Shown here one piece after another: positions 43,469 through 52,999 of a stretch of 64,000 bases of DNA (its first letter is position 1; each line of letters opens with the position of its first letter). The notes under the pieces are model-generated. The model made no database searches. It was given only the letters and a program-made list of their open reading frames with translations, and was not told the DNA's origin. Origin of the DNA: Flavobacterium sp. LPB0248 (GTDB lineage: Bacteria > Bacteroidota > Bacteroidia > Flavobacteriales > Flavobacteriaceae); contig NZ_CP058246.1 of the NCBI RefSeq assembly GCF_013388355.1, positions 186,001-250,000 of the forward strand, given 5' to 3'. Made by a program: the position numbers and the translations under genes.

Positions 43469-45444
43469 ATGAAGAATTTAAAGAAAACAGCCATCTTGTG
43501 CTTTCTCTTCCTATCTTGGTTCTTGGGCAATGCGCAAGAAAAACCAATAAAAAAGAAAGCTTTGACATTATCAATCTAAACTACAAAGGCTTAGAAAAAG
43601 TAAGCAGTTTTTTTAACGCTGCCAAATACGATGCTGCAGCGCAAGAACTGCTAACGTATTATCGCAATAGAAAAACCGTTAAACATCCTGATTTTAATGC
43701 TGGAGACGAAAATAGATTTCGAGGAAAAGAAATTGGTAAAGCAAATCAGGAAAAAGCAGATAATGCTCTAGAACATAAATTTCAGCCTCAAAAAGGGTAT
43801 GGATTTTATGATTACGGAAAAGATATTAACTGGGAATATTGGCCCGTAAAAGACAATGAAGTCCGTTGGCAATTGCACCGCGTTACATGGTGGCTGCCAA
43901 TGGGAATGGCATATCGCAGTTCTGGAGATGAAAAATATGCCAAAGAATGGATTTCACAGTTTCGCGATTGGGAGAAAAAGAATTACTTAGGAAGTTCTAA
44001 AGAAAATGATTCTTTTGCATGGCGTCCATTGGAGGTGTCTGATCGTGTGCAAAGTCTTCCACCTACATTCAATCTATTTGTAAATTCTCCGAACTTTACT
44101 CCTGCTTTTTTAATGGAGTTTTTAAATTCTTATAACAAACAAGCCGCATATATTCCGGAACATTATAGCAAAGAAGGCAATCATTTATTGTTTGAAGCAC
44201 AACGTATTTTGGGAGCGGGAGCATTTTTTCCTGAACTAAAGCAAGCTGAAGCATGGCGCAAAAGCGGTATCGAAATCCTAAACCGCGAAATAAAACTGCA
44301 AGTACTTCCTGACGGCATACAATGGGAACTCTCTCCTATCTATCATGTTGCATGTATCGATATTTTTCTGAAAGCTTACAATTCGGCTAAAATGGCTGGC
44401 GTAGAAAAAGAATTTCCAGATACTTATTCAAAAACCATCGAAAAAATGATTCTAGCTTCGGCAAGCATGATGTTTCCTAATTACAACAATCCGATGTTTG
44501 GTGATTCTTGGTTGGTTGAAAAAGAAAGCCGATTAAAACAGTTTAAAATTTGGTCTAAAGTATTTCCAGAAAATGCACAAATCAAATATTTTGCAACTGA
44601 CGGCGCTGAAGGGAAACAACCAGATTATCTTTCAAATGCCTTACCAAACGGCGGATTCTATACTTTTAGAAACGGGTGGAACGACCAATCGACTGTAATG
44701 ATTGTAAAAGCAGGACCTCCAGCAGAATTCCACGCACAGCCAGATAACGGAACTTTTGAACTTTGGATAAAAGGAAGAAATTTTACCCCAGACACAGGCT
44801 GCTACATTTATAGCGGTGACGAAGAAGTTACTAAAAAAAGAAATTGGTTTCGTCAGACCAAAGTCCATAGCACTTTGACATTAGACGATCAGAACATGGT
44901 GATTACTAAAGCAGAACAAAACAAGTGGCAAACTACGAAAAACCTAGATATTTTAACGTATAACAATCCAAGTTATACCGACTTGAATCATCAGCGCAGT
45001 GTTTTGTTTATTGATAATAAATACTTTCTAATAATCGATAAAGCAATCGGAAAAGCAACTGGTAAATTGGGCGTTCATTTTCAGTTAAAAGAAGATAGCA
45101 AACCTGTTTTTGATAAAGTAAACAACAGAGTTTATACCACTTATGAAGATGGAAACAACCTTTTAATTCAATCTTTAAATGCTGATAAAATTGCTTTAAA
45201 CGAAGAAACTGGGAAAGTTTCCTATGCTTATGCTAAAGAACTTTCTAGACCTGCGTTTGTTTTTGAAAAAGCTAAAAATGATGCAAAAACAGAACAATTT
45301 ATCAGCATCGTTTATCCTTTTGTAGACAAAGCTCCAGACATCAAAATTCAGCCCAACAAAGACAATGATTTTGAAAAAGGAATCATTAGTTTAAACATTC
45401 TAATTGATGGCAAAAAAAGCGAGATTAAAACTCGACTAAACTAA
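43469..45444 (+). pseudogene. hepC: PL12 heparinase III-like lyase, split from its signal peptide by a frameshift
   Basis: A heparan-sulfate lyase of family PL12 (about 660 residues if whole). ATG 43469 opens a perfect signal peptide (MKNLKKTAILCFLFLSWFLG, then NAQEKPIKK), but this frame stops soon after. The lyase continues in another frame from GTG 43498. One extra A in the A6 run at 43549-43554 would join them (PIKKESFDII). The lyase part has SKEGNHLLFEAQRIL (catalytic Asn), SPIYHVACIDIF (Tyr) and EFHAQPDNGTFELWIKG (His) as in heparinase III. It sits between GH88 and SusC and ends at a strong terminator. It may be a sequencing error, a null allele or a slippage switch. Confidence 0.85.
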
Positions 45445-45464
45445 ACATTACAATTACACTTCTT

Positions 45465-45499
45465 AAAAGCGCCTAAAAGTAAATTTTAGGCGCTTTTTT
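45465..45499 (+). terminator. strong terminator after the PL12 gene
   Basis: AAAAGCGCCTAAAA (45465-45478) pairs with TTTTAGGCGCTTTT (45484-45497) around GTAAA, followed by T. Confidence 0.9.
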
Positions 45500-45512
45500 A
45501 TTCAAAAAATTC

Positions 45513-45687
45513 ATTCCGTAGGAATGTCTCGTCGGTAGAATTAAATATAAATCACGATTGTACGTTCCGTAGGAACGTTTGATTAGCCATCAGACATTTT
45601 ATTTATTCCAAAAAAAACAGGTGTCCCTACAGGACACTATGCTCAACAACGCTATTTTTTTCTACCGACGAGATATTCCTACGGAAT
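45513..45687. mobile_element. MITE-like element with 27-bp inverted ends
   Basis: The left end ATTCCGTAGGAATGTCTCGT plus CGGTAGA (45513-45539) is the reverse complement of the right end (45661-45687) at 26 of 27 positions. The 175-base interior holds a palindrome ACGTTCCGTAGGAACGT (45562-45578) and GTGTCC-CTACA-GGACAC (45621-45637). There is no coding capacity. It lies in the gap before the SusC promoter. Confidence 0.75.
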
Positions 45688-45929
45688 ATTAAATATTATT
45701 ATGAATACCGAATTTGTTTTTTATACCCCTCAAATCTTTATAAAAAACATTTTTTCTATTCTTTGTTATTTTAATTTTTTCAATTAATAAGGTTAATCTG
45801 AAACTCTTTTGTTCAAATAAATCTTCGGCTCGAATTTGAATTTGTAAAGATAATTTTACGTAACATTTTACTTCCTTTCGCTTAACGTATAAATTTTACG
45901 CAAACGATTTAGAGATTGCTCGTAATTGC

Positions 45930-45937
45930 TAGCTTTG
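45930..45937 (+). promoter_or_regulatory. possible second upstream promoter of the susC-like gene
   Basis: TAGCTTTG matches TAnnTTTG exactly, with TTTA 18 bases upstream (45908-45911). It would give a leader of about 380 bases. Weaker case than the promoter at 46070. Confidence 0.35.
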
Positions 45938-46023
45938 CACCAAAAATTAATTTAGCAAAATACCACTAAACTCAAATTAAACCCTGATTTTAAAGGACTT
46001 TAAACATTGTATTAATCAAATTC

Positions 46024-46077
46024 AATAGTATTTTGGACGCATTCAAAACTGTCATGAAAACCCGATTTCTATATTTG
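46024..46077 (+). promoter_or_regulatory. PUL motif site 1 and promoter of the susCD genes
   Basis: AATAG (46024-46028), TTTT, AC (46037-46038) and ATTCAAAAC (46041-46049) form the conserved motif. TATATTTG, an exact TAnnTTTG box, starts 21 bases after it (46070-46077). The motif thus covers the -33 region, as expected for an activator site. The leader to the SusC start would be about 240 bases. Confidence 0.6.
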
Positions 46078-46100
46078 TTTCAATTAAAAATCAAAAAAAC

Positions 46101-46193
46101 ATGACTAATCCAAAAAAAATGACCAGGCCTTTACAAAATTTAAATCTCTTTCCTAAACCTAAAATTCCGTTGCCCTTTTTTCAAGTTATTTAA
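46101..46193 (+). CDS. possible 30-aa leader peptide in the susC 5' region
   Basis: An ATG-started frame of 30 codons (MTNPKKMTRPLQNLNLFPKP then KIPLPFFQVI) just downstream of the predicted start of transcription. It is Pro-rich. A hairpin with a U-run follows 15 bases after its stop (46209-46246). Short frames occur by chance in such DNA, so this is only a candidate. Confidence 0.25.
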   Translation: MTNPKKMTRPLQNLNLFPKPKIPLPFFQVI

Positions 46194-46208
46194 TTGTTAT
46201 GATTTTCT

Positions 46209-46246
46209 CCACAACAGCTCTCCAAAAAATATTGTGGTGATTTTTT
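46209..46246 (+). terminator. terminator-like hairpin in the susC leader
   Basis: CCACAA (46209-46214) pairs with TTGTGG (46232-46237) around a 17-base loop; TGA and six T follow. It lies inside the predicted leader, 77 bases before the SusC start, so it could be an attenuator. Confidence 0.4.
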
Positions 46247-46322
46247 AACAAAACCTAAAACCAACTGAAATAACATCAACAGGAATTTTACTCAGTACTT
46301 ATTCCTCTTATAAAGAAAAATT

Positions 46323-49300
46323 ATGAAAAGGATTATATTTTTATTCTTACTGCTAACCACATGTAAGATGATGTACGGGCAGGACAAAATAACCGTAAAA
46401 GGTATAGTAACCGATGCCCAAAATCTGCCAATGCCAGGAGCAACTGTTACAGAAAAAGGAACTAAGAATGCTACCCTAACTTCAATGGATGGGGATTATC
46501 AAATTAAGGTAAAACCAAATGCCACGCTTGTGTTTTCTTTTATTGGTACCAAAACAAAAGAAGAGCAAGTTAAAAACAGAACAGAAATCAATACTAAACT
46601 TCTTGATGATACCAACAATCTTGACGAGGTTGTGGTTGTGGGATATGGAACAAAAACCAGAAAAGATCTTACTGGCGCTATTTCTTCTGTAAAAGGTCAG
46701 GAACTGGCCAAGGTTCCTGTACAGAACGTAGCACAGGCATTGCAAGGTCGAATTGCAGGTATGCAGGTAACTATGTCTGACGGAACTCCAGGATCTGAAC
46801 CTTCATTAAAAATTAGAGGTGGAACATCTATTACACAGAGCAACGAACCTTTGTATGTTGTTGACGGAGTAGCACAAACGGGCGGATTAGGCTTTTTAGA
46901 TCCAATGGATATCGAATCTATTGATGTTTTAAAAGATGCCGCGTCGACTTCTATTTATGGTGCGCAAGGTGCAAATGGCGTTGTTTTGGTAACGACTAAA
47001 AAAGCTAAAGGCGGAAAACTGACTATAAGCTACGATACTTATGGCGGAATAAAAACCATTGCTAAAAAGCTTGAGGTAATGAATCCGTATGACTATACCA
47101 AATTAATGTATGAAGCTGCTACAGATGATGCTAGAATGCAGAAGTTTGTAGGCGCTTATGGAACTTATGATGAACTAGAAGGTTTATACAAAAACAGAAA
47201 AGGAATTAACTGGCAAGATGAAGTTTTTGGAAACGCTGTTGTAAATCAGTATCATAAAATTAGCATTAGCGGAGGTGAAAATGATACTAAATACAATGCT
47301 TTTTACTCAGTAAATGATGATGAAGGAATTATGCTTGGAACGGGTTCTGTAAAAAACATCGTAAAATTGAACGTAATCAATAACATCAGCAAAAAATTCT
47401 CTGTAAATGCAATTGTAAACTATTCGAATCAAAAAATTACAGGACTTTCTACTGCTGATGGCGGAAATGCGAGATTGAGCATGCTGCAGAATTTATTGCA
47501 ATACAGACCGACTATCGGAAAAAATGGATCTGATGAAGATCTAAAAACTTTAGTAGTTGATCCGTTGGACAATCAAGATTCACCAACATTCCAAAGTCCG
47601 CTTATTACAATTGACAGCCAGAAAAGAGAAGCCATCAACAGATCGATTAACATGAGCTTGCAGCTGCAATATAATATTACGCCAAACTTGATCTACCGCG
47701 GATTGGCAAGTTATACAGACAACAGCAATAAAAGCAAATTTTTTAACGACTCGAGAGGTATTCAGGCTATTAGAGCTGGTGGTGCAAATGGAGGCGTAAC
47801 GCATAATATTGGAACTCGTTTAAACTACAACAACGTTTTAACGTATAGCAATACTTTCAACAAAAACCATAAATTTGACGCTACTCTTGGACAAGAATAC
47901 ATCTACAATTATACAGAAGGTGTTACAGCAACCGCTTCTGCTTTTCCTAATGTAAATTTAAGCTGGGATAAATTACAGCTTGGAACTATTGCCGGAATCC
48001 CGACAACTTTTGCAGAAGATGATAAATTGCTTTCTTTCTTCGGAAAAGCCAATTATTCATTCAAAAACAAATACTTATTCGCAGCTAGTTTAAGAGCAGA
48101 TGGATCTTCAAAATTTGGAACCGAAAACCAATGGGGCTACTTCCCTTCCGCATCAGTTGCTTGGAGAGTTATTGAAGAACCTTTTATGCAAAAACTTCCT
48201 GTGTTTTCAGACTTAAAACTTCGTTTAAGCTATGGTGAAGCAGGAAATAACAGAATTGCTAATTATGCTGCTTTAGGAATTTTTAATTCTGGTTCTTATC
48301 CGTTAAACAACCAGACTAATATTACCGCTTTTCAAAACAACCTTCCTAATCCGTTCTTAAAATGGGAAGCGACCAAATCGACTAATATTGGTCTTGATTT
48401 AGGATTTTTTAAACAAAGAATCTCGTTAACGACTGAATTGTATGAGAATAAGTCGAAAGATTTGCTTTATAACACTCGTGTACCAGCTAGTTCTGGCTTT
48501 AAAAAGCAGTTTCAAAATATTGGAGCAACTTCTAATCGCGGTTTAGAGTTTACGCTGAATACGATAAATGTTAAAAACGATAATTTTATCTGGAATACTA
48601 CTTTTAATATTGCTTTCAATAAAACAAAAGTATTGGCATTAAGCGAAGGCGAAACTTCATTAATTACAAACAGTTACACAGACAAAAACGATTATATTCT
48701 GAAAGTCGGACAGCCAGTTGGAACCATGTACGGTTATGTAAATGATGGTTTGTATCAGGTTAGCGATTTTGATTACAATGCAACCACAAAAGTGTATACT
48801 TTAAAATCGGGTGTTCCGAGCGATAATATTGTGGTACAGCCAGGATTTATCAAATTTAAAGACATAAGTGGCCCTGACGGAAAACCTGATGGCGTAATAA
48901 ACGATTTGGACAGAACGATTATCGGAAATGCAAATCCAAAATATACTGGTGGTCTAAACAATACTTTCAGCTACAAAGGAATTGATTTGAGTATTTTCCT
49001 TGATTTTACGGTGGGTAATGATATTTACAATGCCAATGTATTAAACAATTCAAGGCTTAACCTAGACAACTTAAATACTTTTGCCATCTACGCTGATCGA
49101 TGGACTACAATTAATAACGCTGGACAACGCGTTACCGATCCAGATGAATTAACAGCTTTAAATGTGGGCAAAAAGTATCCAGCTTTTAATGGTAATACTA
49201 CTGGACGTTTGTACAGCGATATTATCGAAGATGGTTCTTTCTTAAGAATTAACAATATCAGCTTAGGTTATACATTGCCAAAAGACTGGCTTAAGAAATC

Positions 49301-49475
49301 TAAAATCTCAAACCTAAGAATCTATTTTACGGCTTATAACTTATATGTATTTACTAAATATTCTGGTTATGATCCTGAGGTAAATGTTCTTAACAATGCC
49401 ATTACCAGGGGAGTCGATTTTAGTGCTTATCCTAGAAGTAAATCCTTTGTTACAGGATTAAATATTTCATTATAA
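46323..49475 (+). CDS. SusC/RagA-type TonB-linked outer-membrane transporter
   Basis: A 1050-residue transporter that imports oligosaccharides with its SusD partner. Signal peptide 1-19 (ending YGQ), an N-terminal carboxypeptidase-like domain (about 22-100; ITVKGIVTDAQNLPMPGATV), the TonB box region NLDEVVVVGYGTKTRKDLTG, a plug (about 115-230; SLKIRGGTSITQSNEPLYVV) and a 22-strand barrel that ends FVTGLNISL. The SusD gene starts 16 bases later. It has its own upstream motif and promoter. Within this PUL the cargo should be heparin or heparan-sulfate oligosaccharides. Confidence 0.95.
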   Translation: MKRIIFLFLLLTTCKMMYGQDKITVKGIVTDAQNLPMPGATVTEKGTKNATLTSMDGDYQIKVKPNATLVFSFIGTKTKEEQVKNRTEINTKLLDDTNNLDEVVVVGYGTKTRKDLTGAISSVKGQELAKVPVQNVAQALQGRIAGMQVTMSDGTPGSEPSLKIRGGTSITQSNEPLYVVDGVAQTGGLGFLDPMDIESIDVLKDAASTSIYGAQGANGVVLVTTKKAKGGKLTISYDTYGGIKTIAKKLEVMNPYDYTKLMYEAATDDARMQKFVGAYGTYDELEGLYKNRKGINWQDEVFGNAVVNQYHKISISGGENDTKYNAFYSVNDDEGIMLGTGSVKNIVKLNVINNISKKFSVNAIVNYSNQKITGLSTADGGNARLSMLQNLLQYRPTIGKNGSDEDLKTLVVDPLDNQDSPTFQSPLITIDSQKREAINRSINMSLQLQYNITPNLIYRGLASYTDNSNKSKFFNDSRGIQAIRAGGANGGVTHNIGTRLNYNNVLTYSNTFNKNHKFDATLGQEYIYNYTEGVTATASAFPNVNLSWDKLQLGTIAGIPTTFAEDDKLLSFFGKANYSFKNKYLFAASLRADGSSKFGTENQWGYFPSASVAWRVIEEPFMQKLPVFSDLKLRLSYGEAGNNRIANYAALGIFNSGSYPLNNQTNITAFQNNLPNPFLKWEATKSTNIGLDLGFFKQRISLTTELYENKSKDLLYNTRVPASSGFKKQFQNIGATSNRGLEFTLNTINVKNDNFIWNTTFNIAFNKTKVLALSEGETSLITNSYTDKNDYILKVGQPVGTMYGYVNDGLYQVSDFDYNATTKVYTLKSGVPSDNIVVQPGFIKFKDISGPDGKPDGVINDLDRTIIGNANPKYTGGLNNTFSYKGIDLSIFLDFTVGNDIYNANVLNNSRLNLDNLNTFAIYADRWTTINNAGQRVTDPDELTALNVGKKYPAFNGNTTGRLYSDIIEDGSFLRINNISLGYTLPKDWLKKSKISNLRIYFTAYNLYVFTKYSGYDPEVNVLNNAITRGVDFSAYPRSKSFVTGLNISL

Positions 49476-49491
49476 TTTAAAGTTTAAAAAG

Positions 49492-51378
49492 ATGAAACAC
49501 AATATATTTTCACGCAAAGCAATGGTTATAGCAGGTGTAGCCTGTCTCCTATTGCCTCTTAATTCCTGTGACAAAGATTTAGACGTTACTCCTTACTCTT
49601 ACTTTACCACAGCCAACTTTTTTTCTGATGTAAACGAAGCCAATATGGCAACGCTCGGAGTTTACGAAGCGATGTCTTCTATGGATAGTTATGGATGGAA
49701 CATTTCGCTAATTTTTGATGCTGATACCGATATTGAACAAATGTCGGGAATTGGTGCCGATGACTGGCGAACAATTGCACATTATCAAGGCATTTCGCAA
49801 ACTAATACTTTTTATCTGGCTTGGAGTAAATTGTACGAAGGAATTGACAGAGCAAATGTGGTGATCGAAAGGATTCCACAAATGGAATTGTATACTAACG
49901 GAACAGAAACTCAAAAACAGCAATTAAACCGTTTTCTTGGCGAAGCTAAATTCCTTCGCGGATTTTACTATTCAGAACTGGTGCGTTTATGGGGAGATGT
50001 GCCATTTAAAACAAAAAGTTCACAGTCAGGAGATAAACTTAGCGGAGCTTTAGTAGATCGTCAGGAAATATACACTCAGGTTATAAAAGACATGCAGGAA
50101 GCTGCTTTACTTCTGCCAGACCAGATGCCAACAGACGAACGCATCAATAAATGGGGTGCAAAATCTATGCTTGCCAGAGTAGCTTTATTTGCGGGAGGAT
50201 ATTCTTTAGGCGCAGACGGCGTTATAAAACGACCAACAAACTATAAAGACTATTATAAAATTGCCCAAAAGGAAATCAATGATGTAATGGCGCAAAATCC
50301 GTATAAATTAAATCCGTCTTATTCCAAAGTATTTAAAAACCAATGCCAGCATGTTTTAGAACCAACCGAGAATATTTTTCAAGTTGCCTTCTATAACGCA
50401 TCAGGAAATATTGGAAACGCTTCATGGGTTGGTAATTTTAATGGTCCCACGACTGCAAGCGGCGTTTATCCTTCAAATATTGCTCGATGTTTAGTTCCGA
50501 AACCTTTTTACAACAGTTATAATGCTGCAGACCAAAGAAGAGATTTCTCAATTGCCACTTATCAGATTAATAATTTGGGCAATAAAATTCCGCTTTTGAC
50601 TACCAATCAGGACGAAAGATGGACCGTTTCAAAATGGAACAGAGAATTTATGACTAATGCAACAGCAGAAAGAGTCTACACGCACATTAATTGGGTAATT
50701 ATGCGTTATTCTGACTTACTTTTAATGCGTGCAGAAGTAGAAAATGAATTAAACGAAGGTCCAAATGCACTTGCTTACGAAGCTATAAACCAAGTTCGAA
50801 AAAGAGCTTTTGGCGCTGATATTCAAGGAAGCCGAATTGCAATTGACTTAAAAACAAAAGGAACCGGATATACCAATGCAGCAAATGTGGTTATTCAAAT
50901 TACAGGCGGTGGAGGTACAGATGCTTCAGCAGCGGTAATTAACCTTGCCAGCGGAGGTGTAAATACTATCGGAATGCTTCGTTCTGGAGATGGTTATACT
51001 TCTGTTCCTACAGTAACCATAACCAGTACAGACGGAAAAGGTTCTGGAGCAACAGCAACAGCGAGATTATTGCCTAAACCAACAACCGCCGAAATAAACC
51101 TGCCAACCGGACTTGACAAAGATGCTTTTTTTAAAGCCTTACAGCAAGAAAGAGCTTGGGAACTTTCTTTTGAAGGAATGCGTAGAGCCGATTTGATCAG
51201 ATGGGGAATTCTAGCAGATAAACTAGCAGAAACAAGTGCAGCCGTAAAACAAATACGTTCAACCTACTTTTATCCTTCTATTACCAATTTTGTTACTGGA
51301 AAACACGAATTATATCCCTTTCCACAAAATGAAACCGATGTCAATAAAAGTATCACACGTCAAAATCCCAAATACTAA
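49492..51378 (+). CDS. SusD/RagB-type glycan-binding lipoprotein with inserted module
   Basis: A 628-residue surface lipoprotein (signal ending LLLPLNSCDKD, lipidated Cys). The SusD fold is clear: EANMATLGVYEAMSSMDSYG, RFLGEAKFLRGFYYSELVRL then WGDVPF, and ERAWELSFEGMRRADLIRWG near the end. Unusual is a Gly/Thr-rich insertion at about residues 446-530, between NQVRKRAFG and DKDAFFKALQQERAW, with two repeat-like units GTGYTNAANVVIQITGGGGT and GDGYTSVPTVTITSTDGKGS. Family members of normal length lack it. It may be an extra glycan-binding face. Transcribed with SusC. Confidence 0.93.
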   Translation: MKHNIFSRKAMVIAGVACLLLPLNSCDKDLDVTPYSYFTTANFFSDVNEANMATLGVYEAMSSMDSYGWNISLIFDADTDIEQMSGIGADDWRTIAHYQGISQTNTFYLAWSKLYEGIDRANVVIERIPQMELYTNGTETQKQQLNRFLGEAKFLRGFYYSELVRLWGDVPFKTKSSQSGDKLSGALVDRQEIYTQVIKDMQEAALLLPDQMPTDERINKWGAKSMLARVALFAGGYSLGADGVIKRPTNYKDYYKIAQKEINDVMAQNPYKLNPSYSKVFKNQCQHVLEPTENIFQVAFYNASGNIGNASWVGNFNGPTTASGVYPSNIARCLVPKPFYNSYNAADQRRDFSIATYQINNLGNKIPLLTTNQDERWTVSKWNREFMTNATAERVYTHINWVIMRYSDLLLMRAEVENELNEGPNALAYEAINQVRKRAFGADIQGSRIAIDLKTKGTGYTNAANVVIQITGGGGTDASAAVINLASGGVNTIGMLRSGDGYTSVPTVTITSTDGKGSGATATARLLPKPTTAEINLPTGLDKDAFFKALQQERAWELSFEGMRRADLIRWGILADKLAETSAAVKQIRSTYFYPSITNFVTGKHELYPFPQNETDVNKSITRQNPKY

Positions 51379-51412
51379 GTGCTTACTATTTTAGAAACCA
51401 TTCATGTTTAAT

Positions 51413-51442
51413 GTTAATGCAGAGCTTCGGTTCTGCATTAAC
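51413..51442 (+). terminator. hairpin with UUCG loop after the susCD genes
   Basis: GTTAATGCAGAGC pairs with GTTCTGCATTAAC around TTCG, with one mismatch. Only a weak U-run follows, so it may protect the 3' end of the susCD mRNA as well as reduce read-through. Confidence 0.6.
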
Positions 51443-51496
51443 TGTTATTAAAGAAAGCTGATTTTAGACGAAAAAGCGTTGTTTTTAGCTAAATCT

Positions 51497-51550
51497 AATA
51501 GCATTTTGAACAAATTCAAAACTATAAATAAACAAGGATTGGTATTTTCG
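51497..51550 (+). promoter_or_regulatory. PUL motif site 2 and promoter of the sulfatase-lyase unit
   Basis: AATAG (51497-51501), TTTT, AC (51510-51511) and ATTCAAAAC (51514-51522) match site 1. TATTTTCG, 7 of 8 to TAnnTTTG, starts 21 bases after it (51543). The sulfatase start is 50 bases further on. Confidence 0.6.
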
Positions 51551-51600
51551 TTTTTAGATTTAAAACATTAAAATAAAAAGAATCCACTAGTAAAATAGAG

Positions 51601-52980
51601 ATGAAATTTCAAAAAAACATATTCGTTCTGTGCCTCTTAGGAATTTTAAATATTCCATTACTAAATCATGCACAAAATGCTGATCGTCCGAACATTTTAA
51701 TCATTATGACCGATCAGCAAACCGCTGATGCGATGAGCAACGCAGGAAACTCAAACCTGCATACGCCTGCGATGGATAAACTGGCTCAAAATGGAGTTCG
51801 TTTTACCAAAGCCTATTGTGCACAGCCCTTGTGTTCGCCATCACGTTCTGCCATTATGAGCGGTAAAATGCCTTATGAAACTGGTTTTATTGGAAATGCC
51901 CCAGAAAAAGACGGACAATGGCCAGATGATTTATTGATGATGGGAAAAATTTTCCAAAACGGAGGATATAAAACAGGTTATGTTGGAAAATGGCATCTTC
52001 CCGTTCCTACTTCCAAAAAAAGTCAGCATGGTTTTGAATATATAGAAAACACCAATTTTCAGGATTATAACGATGCAGCGACGCCTTCTTTCTGTGCACG
52101 ATTTATTAAAGAAAATAAAAATACGCCTTTTTTACTTGTAGCCTCTTTTTTAAATCCGCATGACATTTGCGAATGGGCACGCGGAGAAGATCTTAAAATG
52201 GATGTTTTAGAAAATGCTCCATCTCCAGATCAATGTCCGCCACTTCCTGCCAATTGGAAAATTCCAGAATATGAACCCAAAATAGTACGCGAACAGCAAA
52301 AAGTAAGCTTTAGAACTTATCCATCGGTAAACTGGACAGCCGATCAATGGCGTCAATATCGTTGGGCGTACAATAGACTAATTGAAAAAGTAGATAGTTA
52401 TATTGAAATGGTTTTGGCTTCGCTAAAAAAATATGGAATCGAAAAAAATACAATCATTGTCTTTACAGCCGATCATGGCGATGGCTATGCTGGGCACAGC
52501 TGGAATCAGAAACAGATTTTATATGAAGAATCAGCTAAAATTCCGTTTATTATTTCCAAAATTGGAGAATGGAAACCAAGTACAGACGAAATGTTGGTTT
52601 GCAACGGAACAGACATTATTCCAACCATCTGCGGTTTTACAGGAGTTTCAAAACCTTCTGATTTAAAAGGAGTTGATTTAAGTAAAAAAATAGCAAATCC
52701 AGCTCTAAAACTTCGCGATACTTTGGTTATAGAAACCGATTTTGCCGATAACGAAGAACTTTTAGGAATTAGCGGACGTGCGGTAATTTCTAAAGATTTT
52801 AAGTATATCGTTTACAACAAAGGTGATTTAAAAGAACAACTATTCAACCTAATTACAGATCCAGGCGAAATAACAAATCTAGCCGTAAACAAAACGTATA
52901 AAAAAGAACTGCTTAACATGCGCCGTTATTTAAAAGAATGGTGCAAAAAGAACGGCGATTCGTTTCAATCTGGATTATAA
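51601..52980 (+). CDS. S1-family sulfatase
   Basis: A 459-residue exported sulfatase that removes sulfate from the imported or surface glycan. Signal peptide ends LLNHAQ. The formylglycine motif is Cys78-Ser-Pro-Ser-Arg82 (LCSPSRSAIMSGKMP), so it needs an anaerobic-type or FGE maturation enzyme that is not in this window. Metal and sulfate site parts are IIMTDQQTAD, GKWHLPVP and FTADHGDGYAGHSWNQKQ. The next gene, a heparinase II/III lyase, starts 20 bases later. Position specificity (2-O, 6-O or N) cannot be read by eye. Confidence 0.92.
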   Translation: MKFQKNIFVLCLLGILNIPLLNHAQNADRPNILIIMTDQQTADAMSNAGNSNLHTPAMDKLAQNGVRFTKAYCAQPLCSPSRSAIMSGKMPYETGFIGNAPEKDGQWPDDLLMMGKIFQNGGYKTGYVGKWHLPVPTSKKSQHGFEYIENTNFQDYNDAATPSFCARFIKENKNTPFLLVASFLNPHDICEWARGEDLKMDVLENAPSPDQCPPLPANWKIPEYEPKIVREQQKVSFRTYPSVNWTADQWRQYRWAYNRLIEKVDSYIEMVLASLKKYGIEKNTIIVFTADHGDGYAGHSWNQKQILYEESAKIPFIISKIGEWKPSTDEMLVCNGTDIIPTICGFTGVSKPSDLKGVDLSKKIANPALKLRDTLVIETDFADNEELLGISGRAVISKDFKYIVYNKGDLKEQLFNLITDPGEITNLAVNKTYKKELLNMRRYLKEWCKKNGDSFQSGL

Positions 52981-52999
52981 ATCATTCAACACCAAACAA

